Of a stretch of DNA of 12,607 nucleotides, positions 1 through 7,062 are shown one piece after another (the stretch's first letter is position 1; every line of letters starts with the position of its first letter). Under the pieces are notes generated by a model. The model saw nothing but the letters and a program-made list of their open reading frames with translations. It ran no database searches and had not been told where the DNA came from. The DNA is taken from contig CAXMPG010000114.1 of the NCBI GenBank assembly GCA_964195485.1, forward strand, positions 1 through 12,607. The letters are read 5' to 3'. Made by a program: the position numbers and the translations under genes. The DNA comes from CAJXZP01 sp964195485. GTDB taxonomy: Bacteria > Bacteroidota > Bacteroidia > Flavobacteriales_G > Salibacteraceae.

Positions 1-866
1 CGTTAATTGTAGAGACGGTAATTGATTCTATAATCCCAATACCAGAATTTGACTCTTATACCTTCAAATATAAAAGTGTAGACAAATGGGGGTTAATAAC
101 CATTAAAGACGAACATTTTAAAATTATCACCCCAGCCAAATATGATTGGATCCAACACTATGGCAATAAAAAATCACTATTAATTATAAATGACAATAAA
201 TTTGGTTGGTATGGAGTAAACTATGCAAAAACGGATAGCATGCCATTTCTTATTGAACCTAAAAAAACGCATTTATCTATGTCACAAAAAAACTCCATGC
301 TTATTGACAAAGAGCATCTTTCCAGAAATACCAATATCCATAACGTAGAGTACTCCAATAATCATTATATTTTCAACACCATAACAAATAGAGGTCCTCA
401 ACCCTCCTACTCTGCATGGATTCAAACCTATTTTAACAGTAAACCTATAAAGACTGCATCTAAGATAGAATCCACCCAAGGCTACTTTAATCTCATTAAC
501 ACGCAAAACGAAACTGAATCAATGTCTTTAATTAACCATAAATTAAAACCGGTTATACAGACTAATTACGATAGCGTTTCCATACTTAATAATCAAATGC
601 TATTATTTGATACTAGCAAATCGACCAATTTCACTTTAGAATCTGGCGAACAAATTAGAAGCGCTCCATTAGTCGGTGTCTATTATATTGGAAAGCCAAT
701 TAAAACGCTAAATAAATACGAGCAGGTATACTATTTCGAAAAACATTACTTAGCTAGTAATGATAATTCTTGGGTAGTACTGGAAAAGGATGGGAAACCA
801 AGCCATAAATTACCATTTAAGTCAATCAATGAAGCATTTGCCTTTACAAGTTCCTTAAATAAATAA
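1..866 (+). CDS. WG-repeat protein, 3' part (5' end outside window)
   Basis: The reading frame is open from base 3 to a TAA at 864-866, so the gene starts upstream of the window; the first in-frame ATG (240) is internal. The visible part is 287 residues. Near its start it has a WG-repeat pattern: KWGLI, then a 'iitPakYdwI' type segment, then a FGWYGV motif. A weaker repeat lies later (LINHKLKPVIQTNYDSV). WG repeats are short beta-rich units found in many Bacteroidota surface or periplasmic proteins, usually of unknown function and probably binding or structural. No catalytic motif is visible. The N-terminus, and so any signal peptide, is missing. The next gene has its own promoter candidate, so this is probably the end of a transcription unit. 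The family call is fairly secure; the function is unknown. Confidence 0.75.
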   Translation, partial: LIVETVIDSIIPIPEFDSYTFKYKSVDKWGLITIKDEHFKIITPAKYDWIQHYGNKKSLLIINDNKFGWYGVNYAKTDSMPFLIEPKKTHLSMSQKNSMLIDKEHLSRNTNIHNVEYSNNHYIFNTITNRGPQPSYSAWIQTYFNSKPIKTASKIESTQGYFNLINTQNETESMSLINHKLKPVIQTNYDSVSILNNQMLLFDTSKSTNFTLESGEQIRSAPLVGVYYIGKPIKTLNKYEQVYYFEKHYLASNDNSWVVLEKDGKPSHKLPFKSINEAFAFTSSLNK

Positions 867-893
867 AGGCATGTAATTTCAAAACCATTAAAC

Positions 894-915
894 TTAGATG
901 ATATCAATCATTTAA
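894..915 (+). terminator. weak hairpin after the WG-repeat gene
   Basis: A 9-bp AT-rich stem (TTAGATGAT / ATCATTTAA, one G-T pair) with a 4-base loop lies 28 bases after the stop codon. The following bases are only moderately T-rich (TTCCATTTCCC). It could end transcription of the WG-repeat gene, but it lacks a clean U-tract, so this is a guess. Confidence 0.3.
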
Positions 916-960
916 TTCCATTTCCCTTAATCATCTTTAAAACCCTAAAAATCATTTTCC

Positions 961-994
961 TTTGTTCACAAATAAGACATGTTTTATACCTTGA
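961..994 (+). promoter_or_regulatory. candidate flavobacterial promoter for the secreted unknown protein
   Basis: TTTG at 961-964 and TACCTTGA at 987-994 are separated by 22 bases. This resembles the Bacteroidota sigma-A pattern TTTG - about 19-23 bases - TAnnTTTG, but the second box has two mismatches. It would give a leader of about 50 bases. Confidence 0.3.
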
Positions 995-1051
995 CAAACT
1001 GTTGGGCATAGAAATAACACTTAATGATTATTACTAATTTAAATATACATC

Positions 1052-1954
1052 ATGAAAGCTTTTAGAATTTTAATTTTACTAATCCTACCGTTTAGTTGGG
1101 CTTCTGCTCAAAATCTAAAACCATACGTATTAGGCTTTGAGTCAAACAAATCCATTACAGAGTTAAAACAACAGGTGAAAGGCAACCTTATCGCAAACCA
1201 GATTAATGTTGTTGGAGAGTATCAGCCCGCAAGTGATAAAAATCGTTGGATAATGGTTATAACCGCAAGTGAATTAACAAACGCTGTTAAATCTGTGGGT
1301 GGTCTTACTGGATTTGCGGCAACATTAAGAGTTGCTTTAACTACGGAGAATGGTAAAACTAAAGTTTCTTTTACCAATCCAATATACTGGGGTAATGCCT
1401 ATTTTCAAAAAAAATTCACTGATGTTGAAAGTAATTACACTGCGCTAAACATCAAGATTCAAAATGCCATGAAAGCGTCTGGAACTTATATTGGAACAGA
1501 GTTTGGGTCTGTTGATGGTCTATCTAAATATGACCTTCATGATTACCATTACATGATGGGCATGCCTTATTTTGACGACACTGTAGAATTACAAGACTTT
1601 GAAAGCTATGCTGATGCAGTTGCAAAAGTAGATGGTTCCGTTAAGGAAGGAGTACCAAATGTACAGATGGTTTACAAATTAACCATTCCAGGTAAAGACT
1701 TAACTGTATATGGATTTGCATTAGAAGGAGATAAAGGAGAAGCTACATTTTTACCTATAATTGATGGAGGAAGTAACCCAAAACACACCGCGTTTTTACC
1801 CTACGAATTATTAGTTATGGGAGATGAAGTACACATCTTACATGGAAGATTTAGAATTGCACTTGCTTTTCCAGATTTAACCATGGGAACTTTTAGTAAA
1901 ATCATGTCAACCCCTGGAGCCATTGAAGAACTCCTTGAGCAATTGGTAGATTAG
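1052..1954 (+). CDS. secreted protein of unknown function, possibly DUF302-like
   Basis: This 300-residue protein starts with a clear type I signal peptide (Lys/Arg, hydrophobic residues 6-14, cleavage likely after Ala19 in ASAQ), so the mature protein should be periplasmic or exported. There is no lipobox and no T9SS tail. The mature part has no transmembrane segment. Noticeable conserved-looking blocks are LRVALTTENGK and FTNPIYWGNAYF (about 92-118), the DLHDYHYMMGMPYFDD block (161-176), and a C-terminal LPYELLV...LHGRFRIALAFPDLTMG block (249-279). The order of blocks loosely recalls DUF302-type proteins, but I cannot confirm this by eye. It is flanked by its own promoter candidate and a very strong terminator, so it is probably monocistronic. 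I do not recognise a catalytic site. Confidence 0.8.
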   Translation: MKAFRILILLILPFSWASAQNLKPYVLGFESNKSITELKQQVKGNLIANQINVVGEYQPASDKNRWIMVITASELTNAVKSVGGLTGFAATLRVALTTENGKTKVSFTNPIYWGNAYFQKKFTDVESNYTALNIKIQNAMKASGTYIGTEFGSVDGLSKYDLHDYHYMMGMPYFDDTVELQDFESYADAVAKVDGSVKEGVPNVQMVYKLTIPGKDLTVYGFALEGDKGEATFLPIIDGGSNPKHTAFLPYELLVMGDEVHILHGRFRIALAFPDLTMGTFSKIMSTPGAIEELLEQLVD

Positions 1955-1975
1955 ATTTTTTAGTACAAACTATTT

Positions 1976-2010
1976 AGCGTCATCAAAATTAGTTTTGATG
2001 ACGCTTTTTT
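1976..2010 (+). terminator. Rho-independent terminator
   Basis: A perfect 13-bp stem (AGCGTCATCAAAA at 1976-1988, TTTTGATGACGCT at 1993-2005) with loop TTAG is followed by a T run to 2010. It lies 21 bases after the stop of the secreted protein gene and isolates it from icd. Confidence 0.92.
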
Positions 2011-2102
2011 ATTCTAGTAATTCAAGCTCATAAATTATTAGGCTTTCATACCACCGACTATAAAATCAGCCCTAAATCAGGTCTACATAGCGCTGAAAAA
2101 GT

Positions 2103-2110
2103 TACCTTCG
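2103..2110 (+). promoter_or_regulatory. candidate -7 box of icd promoter
   Basis: TACCTTCG matches TAnnTTTG at all but one position. No good TTTG box is visible 17-23 bases upstream. Transcription from here would give a leader of roughly 70 bases before the ATG at 2186. Confidence 0.42.
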
Positions 2111-2185
2111 CAAATCAAAATTTAGAACAATAAAATTGTCAAATTCAGAGATGAATTTTGATTATCAAGCTAAAACACGTACATA

Positions 2186-4408
2186 ATGCAAAACGCAAAA
2201 ATTGTTTACACTAATACAGACGAAGCACCTGCTTTGGCTACACAGTCTTTTCTTCCAATAGTAAAAGCTTTTACCAGTAAATCTGGAATCGAATTTGAAA
2301 CCAAAGACATCTCTTTAGCCGCTCGTATTTTAAGCTTATTTCCAGAATACCTTACGGAAGATCAAAGAGTACCTAACACCTTAGCAGAATTAGGTAAGTT
2401 AGTTTTGTTGCCTGAAGCAAACATTATTAAATTACCAAACATTTCTGCTTCTGTTCCTCAATTAATTGAAGCAATAATTGAATTGCAAAATCAAGGATTC
2501 AAAATTCCAGATTATCCATCGAGTATAGAAACAGAAGAACAAAAAGATATTCAAGGGCGTTACAATCAAGTTAAAGGGAGTGCGGTAAACCCTGTTTTAA
2601 GAGAAGGAAATTCTGACCGAAGAGCACCAAAAGCAATAAAGGATTACGTAAAACAACACCCTCACTCTATGGGAGTCTGGACAAAGGACTCTAAGTCTCA
2701 TGTAGCACATATGACTGACGGTGATTTTTATGGTAGCGAAAAATCTATTGTTATTTCTGAACCTGGAGATGTAAGAATTGAGTTTACGGGTGAGAATGGC
2801 GATAAAAAAGTATTAAAAGAGAAAACTGCTTTAATTGAGGGCGAAATTATTGACGCTTCGGTAATGAGTAGCGAAAAGTTAAAATCATTCTTAGCTCAAG
2901 AAATTGAAAATGCCAAAAACGAAGACGTTTTATTTTCAGTACATTTAAAGGCTACCATGATGAAGGTTTCTGACCCTATTCTATTTGGCGCGACTGTTTC
3001 CGTTTTCTTTAAGGATGTTTTTGAAAAGCATGCCAATACCTTTACTAATTTAGGGGTTAATCCAAATAATGGATTAGGAGATTTGTACGCTAAAATTAAC
3101 ACCTTAAATTCAGAATTAAAAGCTGAAGTCCTTCAAGATATTAAAGATGCATCTAACAATAGACCTGAAATGGCTATGGTGAATTCTGATAAAGGGATTA
3201 CGAACCTTCATGTACCAAGTGATGTAATTATTGATGCTTCTATGCCTGCCGCTATAAGAAACGCTGGCCAGATGTGGGGCCCTGACGGAAAAGCAAAGGA
3301 CACAAAATTTGTTATTCCGGATAGATGTTACGCTGGAATTTACCAAGAAACAATCGACTTCTGTAAGTTGAATGGCGCATTTAACCCAGCAACAATGGGT
3401 AGTGTTTCTAATGTAGGTCTAATGGCTCAAAACGCCGAAGAATATGGACCTCAAGATAAAACGTTTCAAGCAGAAGGACATGGAACCATTCAAGTTATTG
3501 ACAATTCAGGAACTGTACTAATAGAACACACCGTAGAAACTGGTGACATTTGGAGAATGTGTCAAACCAAAGATGCACCAATTCAAGACTGGGTAAAATT
3601 AGCTGTAAAACGTGCAAAATCTTCTGGATTACCTGCTATTTTCTGGCTTGATCCAGAAAGAGGCCATGATGCAGAAATCATAAAAAAAGTAACCAAGTAT
3701 TTAGCCAACTACGAATTGGGTAAAACCATTGTAGAAATCCTAGATCCAAACGCAGCCATTCGTTTATCTATGGAACGAATCATTCAAGGTTTAGATACTA
3801 TTTCGGTTACTGGAAATGTTTTACGGGATTATTTGACTGATTTATTTCCAATTTTAGAAGTAGGTACTAGTGCAAAAATGTTGTCTATTGTTCCTTTAAT
3901 GAATGGCGGTGGCCTTTTTGAAACTGGTGCTGGCGGATCTGCTCCAAAACATGTACAACAGTTTGTTGAAGAAGGTCATTTACGCTGGGACTCTTTAGGC
4001 GAATTCTTAGCATTGTCAGTTTCTTTAGAACACTTTTCAGAAGTTCATTCTAATAACAAGGCAAGTATTCTAGGTGAAACTTTAGATTCTGCTACCGGGG
4101 AATTGTTGAACAACGACAAATCACCGTCAAGAAAAGTTAATGAATTAGATAATAGAGGTAGTCACTTCTATTTAGCTATGTATTGGGCACAAGCATTAGC
4201 TAACCAAAATAAAGATGCCGAATTAAAGGCTCAGTTTACTCCAATTGCAGAACAACTTAGTAAAAGCAAAAGTAAAATTGTTAGTGAATTAAATGACGCC
4301 CAAGGAAACGCAATTGATATTAAGGGTTATTACCTAGGTAACGCCACTATTATTTCAGAGGCAATGAGACCTAGTTCTACTCTAAATACTATTATTGATA
4401 GTATTTAA
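2186..4408 (+). CDS. icd: monomeric NADP-dependent isocitrate dehydrogenase
   Basis: It catalyses oxidative decarboxylation of isocitrate to 2-oxoglutarate with NADP+, a cytoplasmic TCA-cycle step that also supplies NADPH. The 740 residues match the usual length of the monomeric (type II) family, which is unrelated in length to the dimeric enzyme. Positions known from the Azotobacter vinelandii enzyme are present at the same numbers: the NSDRRAP substrate loop (142-148), Lys255, Tyr420, metal ligands Asp350, Asp548 and Asp552, Arg547, and NADP contacts His589, Arg600 and Arg649. Other diagnostic blocks are KGSAVNPVLREGNSD (130-144) and GTGAGGSAPKHV-like ETGAGGSAPKHV (579-590). The ATG at 2186 gives the expected N-terminus (KIVYTNTDEAPALAT). 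The gene has its own promoter candidate and terminator, so it is probably transcribed alone. No damage is seen. Confidence 0.98.
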   Translation: MQNAKIVYTNTDEAPALATQSFLPIVKAFTSKSGIEFETKDISLAARILSLFPEYLTEDQRVPNTLAELGKLVLLPEANIIKLPNISASVPQLIEAIIELQNQGFKIPDYPSSIETEEQKDIQGRYNQVKGSAVNPVLREGNSDRRAPKAIKDYVKQHPHSMGVWTKDSKSHVAHMTDGDFYGSEKSIVISEPGDVRIEFTGENGDKKVLKEKTALIEGEIIDASVMSSEKLKSFLAQEIENAKNEDVLFSVHLKATMMKVSDPILFGATVSVFFKDVFEKHANTFTNLGVNPNNGLGDLYAKINTLNSELKAEVLQDIKDASNNRPEMAMVNSDKGITNLHVPSDVIIDASMPAAIRNAGQMWGPDGKAKDTKFVIPDRCYAGIYQETIDFCKLNGAFNPATMGSVSNVGLMAQNAEEYGPQDKTFQAEGHGTIQVIDNSGTVLIEHTVETGDIWRMCQTKDAPIQDWVKLAVKRAKSSGLPAIFWLDPERGHDAEIIKKVTKYLANYELGKTIVEILDPNAAIRLSMERIIQGLDTISVTGNVLRDYLTDLFPILEVGTSAKMLSIVPLMNGGGLFETGAGGSAPKHVQQFVEEGHLRWDSLGEFLALSVSLEHFSEVHSNNKASILGETLDSATGELLNNDKSPSRKVNELDNRGSHFYLAMYWAQALANQNKDAELKAQFTPIAEQLSKSKSKIVSELNDAQGNAIDIKGYYLGNATIISEAMRPSSTLNTIIDSI

Positions 4409-4432
4409 GAACACATCATATATCTTATACGT

Positions 4433-4464
4433 AAGTGGGTACTCTATTAAGAGTGCCCATTTTT
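4433..4464 (+). terminator. Rho-independent terminator of icd
   Basis: A 10-bp stem (TGGGTACTCT at 4436-4445, AGAGTGCCCA at 4450-4459, one wobble pair) with loop ATTA can be extended by three A/G-T pairs. It is followed by TTTTTATTT. It begins about 25 bases after the icd stop codon. Confidence 0.87.
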
Positions 4465-4533
4465 ATTTAGATAAATCACGATTCTCATTGAACTTCCACT
4501 AATCAAAAAATCTAGCAAATTTATTTTTTTTCG

Positions 4534-4541
4534 TATATTTG
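4534..4541 (+). promoter_or_regulatory. -7 box for the outer-membrane protein gene
   Basis: TATATTTG is an exact TAnnTTTG match, 39 bases before the ATG at 4581. No TTTG box is visible at the right distance upstream. The box also overlaps a possible TTG start at 4539, which argues against translation starting there. Confidence 0.5.
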
Positions 4542-4580
4542 GGTACATCCAATATTGGACTTTTATATAACATAAGCTTT

Positions 4581-5162
4581 ATGAAAAGAATCAGTTTACT
4601 TTTAATTGCAGTATTAATCGCTGCACCATTTGTTAACGCATTTGCAGGAGATGATGATAAGGGGAAAAAGGGTGTAAGAGCTGGATTTCAATTGTCTAAT
4701 TTTTACGACAACGGTGAAACTGCTGACGATAACCTAAATTCATTTTACGTAGGAGTATTTGGAGAGAAAAAATTAATTCCTCTATTGAAATTAGGTGCCG
4801 GACTTGAATTTAGTAATGTTGGTTCGGTAGATAAAAATATTGATGACACAAAATATACGAGAAGCATGATTTATGTTCCTGTGTATCTTAAATTAAAATT
4901 AGGTCCTGTTTTTGCCCTTGGTGGAGTTTCCGCAAATTTTGGAATCTCAAACAAATTTAAACTTGCAGGTGAAGATTTCGATTTACCCGATGAAAATAAA
5001 ACCAAGGTATTTGATGTACCTGTATTCTTAGGTTTAGGAGTGAAAGTATTAATGATTTCAATTGAAGCAAGATACAATTGGGGTACAATGAATCTATCTA
5101 AAATTGATAACACTAATTATACGAATCAGTATTTCCAATTGGGAGCTGCTTTTTCTTTTTAG
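4581..5162 (+). CDS. small outer-membrane beta-barrel protein (PorT/OmpW-like size)
   Basis: This is a 193-residue exported protein. I chose the ATG at 4581 because it begins a clean signal peptide (MKRISLLLIAVLIAAPFVNA, cleavage near Ala20-Phe21); an earlier in-frame TTG at 4539 would add 14 residues in front of it and overlaps the -7 promoter box. After an acidic/basic linker (GDDDKGKKG) the sequence alternates polar and hydrophobic residues in strands such as VRAGFQLSNF, KLGAGLEFSNVG, MIYVPVYLKLKLG, FDVPVFLGLGVKV and YFQLGAAFSF. It ends in Phe, the usual C-terminal residue of an outer-membrane barrel. About eight strands fit the length. Such proteins are common in Bacteroidota and most have no known substrate. 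The gene stands alone between a promoter and a terminator. The barrel call is good; the role is unknown. Confidence 0.85.
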   Translation: MKRISLLLIAVLIAAPFVNAFAGDDDKGKKGVRAGFQLSNFYDNGETADDNLNSFYVGVFGEKKLIPLLKLGAGLEFSNVGSVDKNIDDTKYTRSMIYVPVYLKLKLGPVFALGGVSANFGISNKFKLAGEDFDLPDENKTKVFDVPVFLGLGVKVLMISIEARYNWGTMNLSKIDNTNYTNQYFQLGAAFSF

Positions 5163-5189
5163 TCTACTTAAATAAATCTTTTGTTCATG

Positions 5190-5220
5190 AACGCATCGCT
5201 CTAAAGGCTGTGCGTTTTTT
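5190..5220 (+). terminator. Rho-independent terminator of the beta-barrel gene
   Basis: The stem AACGCAT/GTGCGTT (5190-5196 with 5210-5216) continues after one mismatch into GCT/GGC (5198-5200 with 5206-5208), with loop CTAAA. A run of six T residues ends at 5220. It begins 28 bases after the stop codon. Confidence 0.72.
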
Positions 5221-5261
5221 CGTTTAAGTTTTCAACAATTACTAAATTAAAAGGCTGTAAT

Positions 5262-5292
5262 CTTTCAGTACTATCAAATCATTTTAGCTTTG
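5262..5292 (+). promoter_or_regulatory. dnaX promoter with very short leader
   Basis: TAGCTTTG at 5285-5292 is an exact -7 box. TTTC at 5262-5265, 19 bases upstream, is a one-mismatch -33 box. The ATG at 5309 is only 16 bases after the -7 box, so the mRNA leader would be about 10 bases. Confidence 0.55.
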
Positions 5293-5308
5293 TGTATCTA
5301 AAAAATAT

Positions 5309-6391
5309 ATGGAGAATTTTGTTGTTTCTGCGCGTAAGTATAGACCAACCACTTGGGAAAGTGTTGTTGGACAAAAGTCTATTACAGATACTTTAAAAAA
5401 TGCTATAGAAAGCAATCACCTAGCGCAAGCCTTCCTATTTACGGGACCAAGAGGTGTGGGTAAAACCACCACTGCCAGAATTTTAGCCAAAACAATTAAT
5501 CGAAACGATTTAAATCAAGAAATCAGTGATGATGAAGACTTTGCTTTCAATATTTTTGAGTTGGATGCCGCTTCAAATAACTCTGTTGATGATATTAGAC
5601 AGCTAATTGATCAAGTAAGAATACCGCCTCAAATTGGTAGCCATAAGGTCTACATCATTGATGAGGTTCATATGCTTTCCTCGGCAGCTTTCAATGCCTT
5701 TCTAAAAACCTTAGAAGAGCCACCTGAACATGCCATTTTTATTTTAGCAACAACCGAAAAGCACAAAGTTCTACCTACTATTATTTCTAGATGTCAGGTT
5801 TTTGATTTTCAAAGAATTAGCAACGTAGATATTGTAAACTACCTCCAATATATTGCTAAGGAAGAAAGTATAACTGCAGAAGACGAAGCTCTTCATACTA
5901 TAGCTCAAAAAGCAGATGGCGGTATGCGTGATGCATTATCGTTGTTTGACCAAATTGTTAGTTTTACTGGAAATACTTTCACGTATAAAAACGTAATTGA
6001 AAACTTAAACATCCTTGATTTTGAGTTTTACTTTAAAGCAACGGAATACATAATAAAGAATGATGCTTCTAAAGGCTTACTCCTTTTTAATCGTGTATTA
6101 GAAAAAGGTTTTGACGGACATAATTTCATTGTCGGGTTATCTTCTCATTTTAGAGATTTATTAGTTGGCTCAAATGAGGCCACCGTTTCTTTACTGGAAA
6201 CAAGCGATAATTTAAAGTCACGTTACCTAGCACAAGCAAATAATTGTAGTCCTGCTTTTTTAATGGATTCTTTGCAGTTATTATCAGATGTGGACTTCCG
6301 ATATAAAACGAGTAAAAATCAACGACTATTAGTTGAAATTTGCTTGATGCAACTATCCTCCATTTATACTGGCGGAGAAAAAAAAAACTAA
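5309..6391 (+). CDS. dnaX: DNA polymerase III clamp-loader subunit, gamma form (zero frame of dnaX)
   Basis: DnaX is the ATPase of the clamp loader, which opens the sliding clamp and places it on primed DNA at the replication fork. The zero-frame product is 360 residues and covers the three clamp-loader domains. Visible are the N-terminal SARKYRPTTWESVVGQ block (7-22), Walker A GPRGVGKT (46-53), ELDAASNNSVDDIR (84-97), Walker B IIDEVHML (116-123), LATTE (146-150), the SRC arginine finger (160-162) and sensor 2 GGMRDAL (204-210). The four-cysteine zinc module usually found between Walker A and the ELDAASN block is absent; the stretch is short and acidic instead. The frame ends TGGEKKN then TAA, directly after a run of ten A residues. 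The -1 frame continues with the tau tail, so this frame alone would give the short gamma form. Whether frameshifting or a sequence error explains this is treated in the findings. Confidence 0.95.
   Translation: MENFVVSARKYRPTTWESVVGQKSITDTLKNAIESNHLAQAFLFTGPRGVGKTTTARILAKTINRNDLNQEISDDEDFAFNIFELDAASNNSVDDIRQLIDQVRIPPQIGSHKVYIIDEVHMLSSAAFNAFLKTLEEPPEHAIFILATTEKHKVLPTIISRCQVFDFQRISNVDIVNYLQYIAKEESITAEDEALHTIAQKADGGMRDALSLFDQIVSFTGNTFTYKNVIENLNILDFEFYFKATEYIIKNDASKGLLLFNRVLEKGFDGHNFIVGLSSHFRDLLVGSNEATVSLLETSDNLKSRYLAQANNCSPAFLMDSLQLLSDVDFRYKTSKNQRLLVEICLMQLSSIYTGGEKKN
6378..6391 (+). promoter_or_regulatory. slippery A-run and stop codon: candidate dnaX -1 frameshift site
   Basis: Ten A residues (6378-6387) are followed by C. 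In the zero frame the codons read GAA AAA AAA AAC TAA. Bases 6382-6388 therefore form an X_XXY_YYZ heptamer, A_AAA_AAC, in the correct register, with the stop codon immediately after. Slipping back one base leads into the tau frame (AAA AAA CTA AAA). A run of this length could equally cause RNA polymerase slippage. Known precedents are the E. coli dnaX A_AAA_AAG site and the Thermus thermophilus dnaX A-run. Confidence 0.65.
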
Positions 6392-7047
6392 AAACATTTC
6401 TTGATTACCCATTATTTGTAAAAGGTCTAACCAAGAATGCCAGTATTAAAACTACAGTTTCTTCTACTTCTACTCCAAGTAATCAAAACCCGCAAGAACC
6501 AGAGCCAAGACCTGTAGCTCCAAAACCTTTAGCTGCAAAACCTGTAAATCCAATACCACCTAGCCCTTCCGTTATTGCGGCAACGAAAAGCATCATAAAA
6601 TCTAGGCGTAAATCTATTATAAGGATTAAACCTCAAGCTACCAAGGAGGACAATAAGGCTGTGATTAATCATGGTAATGAAGCATTTAGTAAAGAGGAAG
6701 TCACAAAGTTATGGGGCGAGTATTCGACTAAAATGAAAGAAACTTCTGGTGGTTTTTCTGCCAGTATTTTAACGAATTGTGAACCCGCAATACTTGAAGA
6801 TAATAAAACTATTCATGTTGTATTTAGAAATGAAACAAATGAGTTAGAGTTCACTAAATTGTCTTTAAACCTACTCGAGTATTTAAAATCAAACCTAAAA
6901 AACAATCATATTTGTTTTACTACCGAAGTCAATAAAGAAAAATCAAAAAAGGTGTTGTATACCAGCAGAGATAAATTTGACCACTTTTCTGAATTGGAAC
7001 CAAAGCTATTAGATTGGGCAGCTAGATTAGGTTTAGAATTAAAGTAG
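6382..7047 (+). CDS. dnaX: tau-specific C-terminal extension of DnaX (-1 frame)
   Basis: This frame is open across the A-run to a TAG at 7045-7047 and has no plausible start codon of its own; the only earlier start-like codon is a TTG at 6340 inside the zero-frame ORF. Joined by a one-base slip back, the full tau product would be 579 residues. The part encoded here has a Pro/Ala/Lys-rich linker (PEPRPVAPKPLAAKP and following) and then a folded C-terminal domain from about FSKEEVTKLWGEY to the end. It contains a LLEYLKSNLKNNHICF segment and a KVLYTSRDKFDHF segment, which is the pattern of Bacteroidota DnaX C-termini. In other bacteria tau tails contact the polymerase core and the replicative helicase; that role is inferred here. 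It ends 6 bases from the convergent stop of the T9SS protein. Confidence 0.8.
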   Translation, partial: KKLKTFLDYPLFVKGLTKNASIKTTVSSTSTPSNQNPQEPEPRPVAPKPLAAKPVNPIPPSPSVIAATKSIIKSRRKSIIRIKPQATKEDNKAVINHGNEAFSKEEVTKLWGEYSTKMKETSGGFSASILTNCEPAILEDNKTIHVVFRNETNELEFTKLSLNLLEYLKSNLKNNHICFTTEVNKEKSKKVLYTSRDKFDHFSELEPKLLDWAARLGLELK

Positions 7048-7062
7048 AAATCTTTACTTTTT
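7041..7062. terminator. weak two-way hairpin between convergent genes
   Basis: AAAGTA (7041-7046) and TACTTT (7055-7060) can pair around an 8-base loop, with T residues following on the plus strand. The hairpin spans both stop codons. It is only 6 bp and AT-rich, so it may be chance. Confidence 0.28.

Noticed and set aside
282..506. 74-codon open frame on the minus strand
   Set aside because: It lies fully opposite the WG-repeat gene, has no promoter or recognisable domain, and is best read as a shadow of that gene.
2186..4408. Monomeric isocitrate dehydrogenase as a sign of gene transfer
   Set aside because: This enzyme type is common in Bacteroidota, and the base composition looks like that of its neighbours.
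4539..4580. Upstream TTG start for the beta-barrel protein
   Set aside because: It would put 14 residues in front of a clean signal peptide and overlaps an exact -7 promoter box, so the mRNA probably does not contain it.
6340..7047. Separate gene starting at TTG 6340
   Set aside because: The first residues are only the -1 reading of the end of dnaX. The real content is the tau tail, which makes sense only when joined to the zero frame.
5309..7047. dnaX as a decayed pseudogene
   Set aside because: All motifs before and after the frame break are intact and dnaX is essential. The break lies exactly at a known type of slippery site, so decay is the least likely reading.
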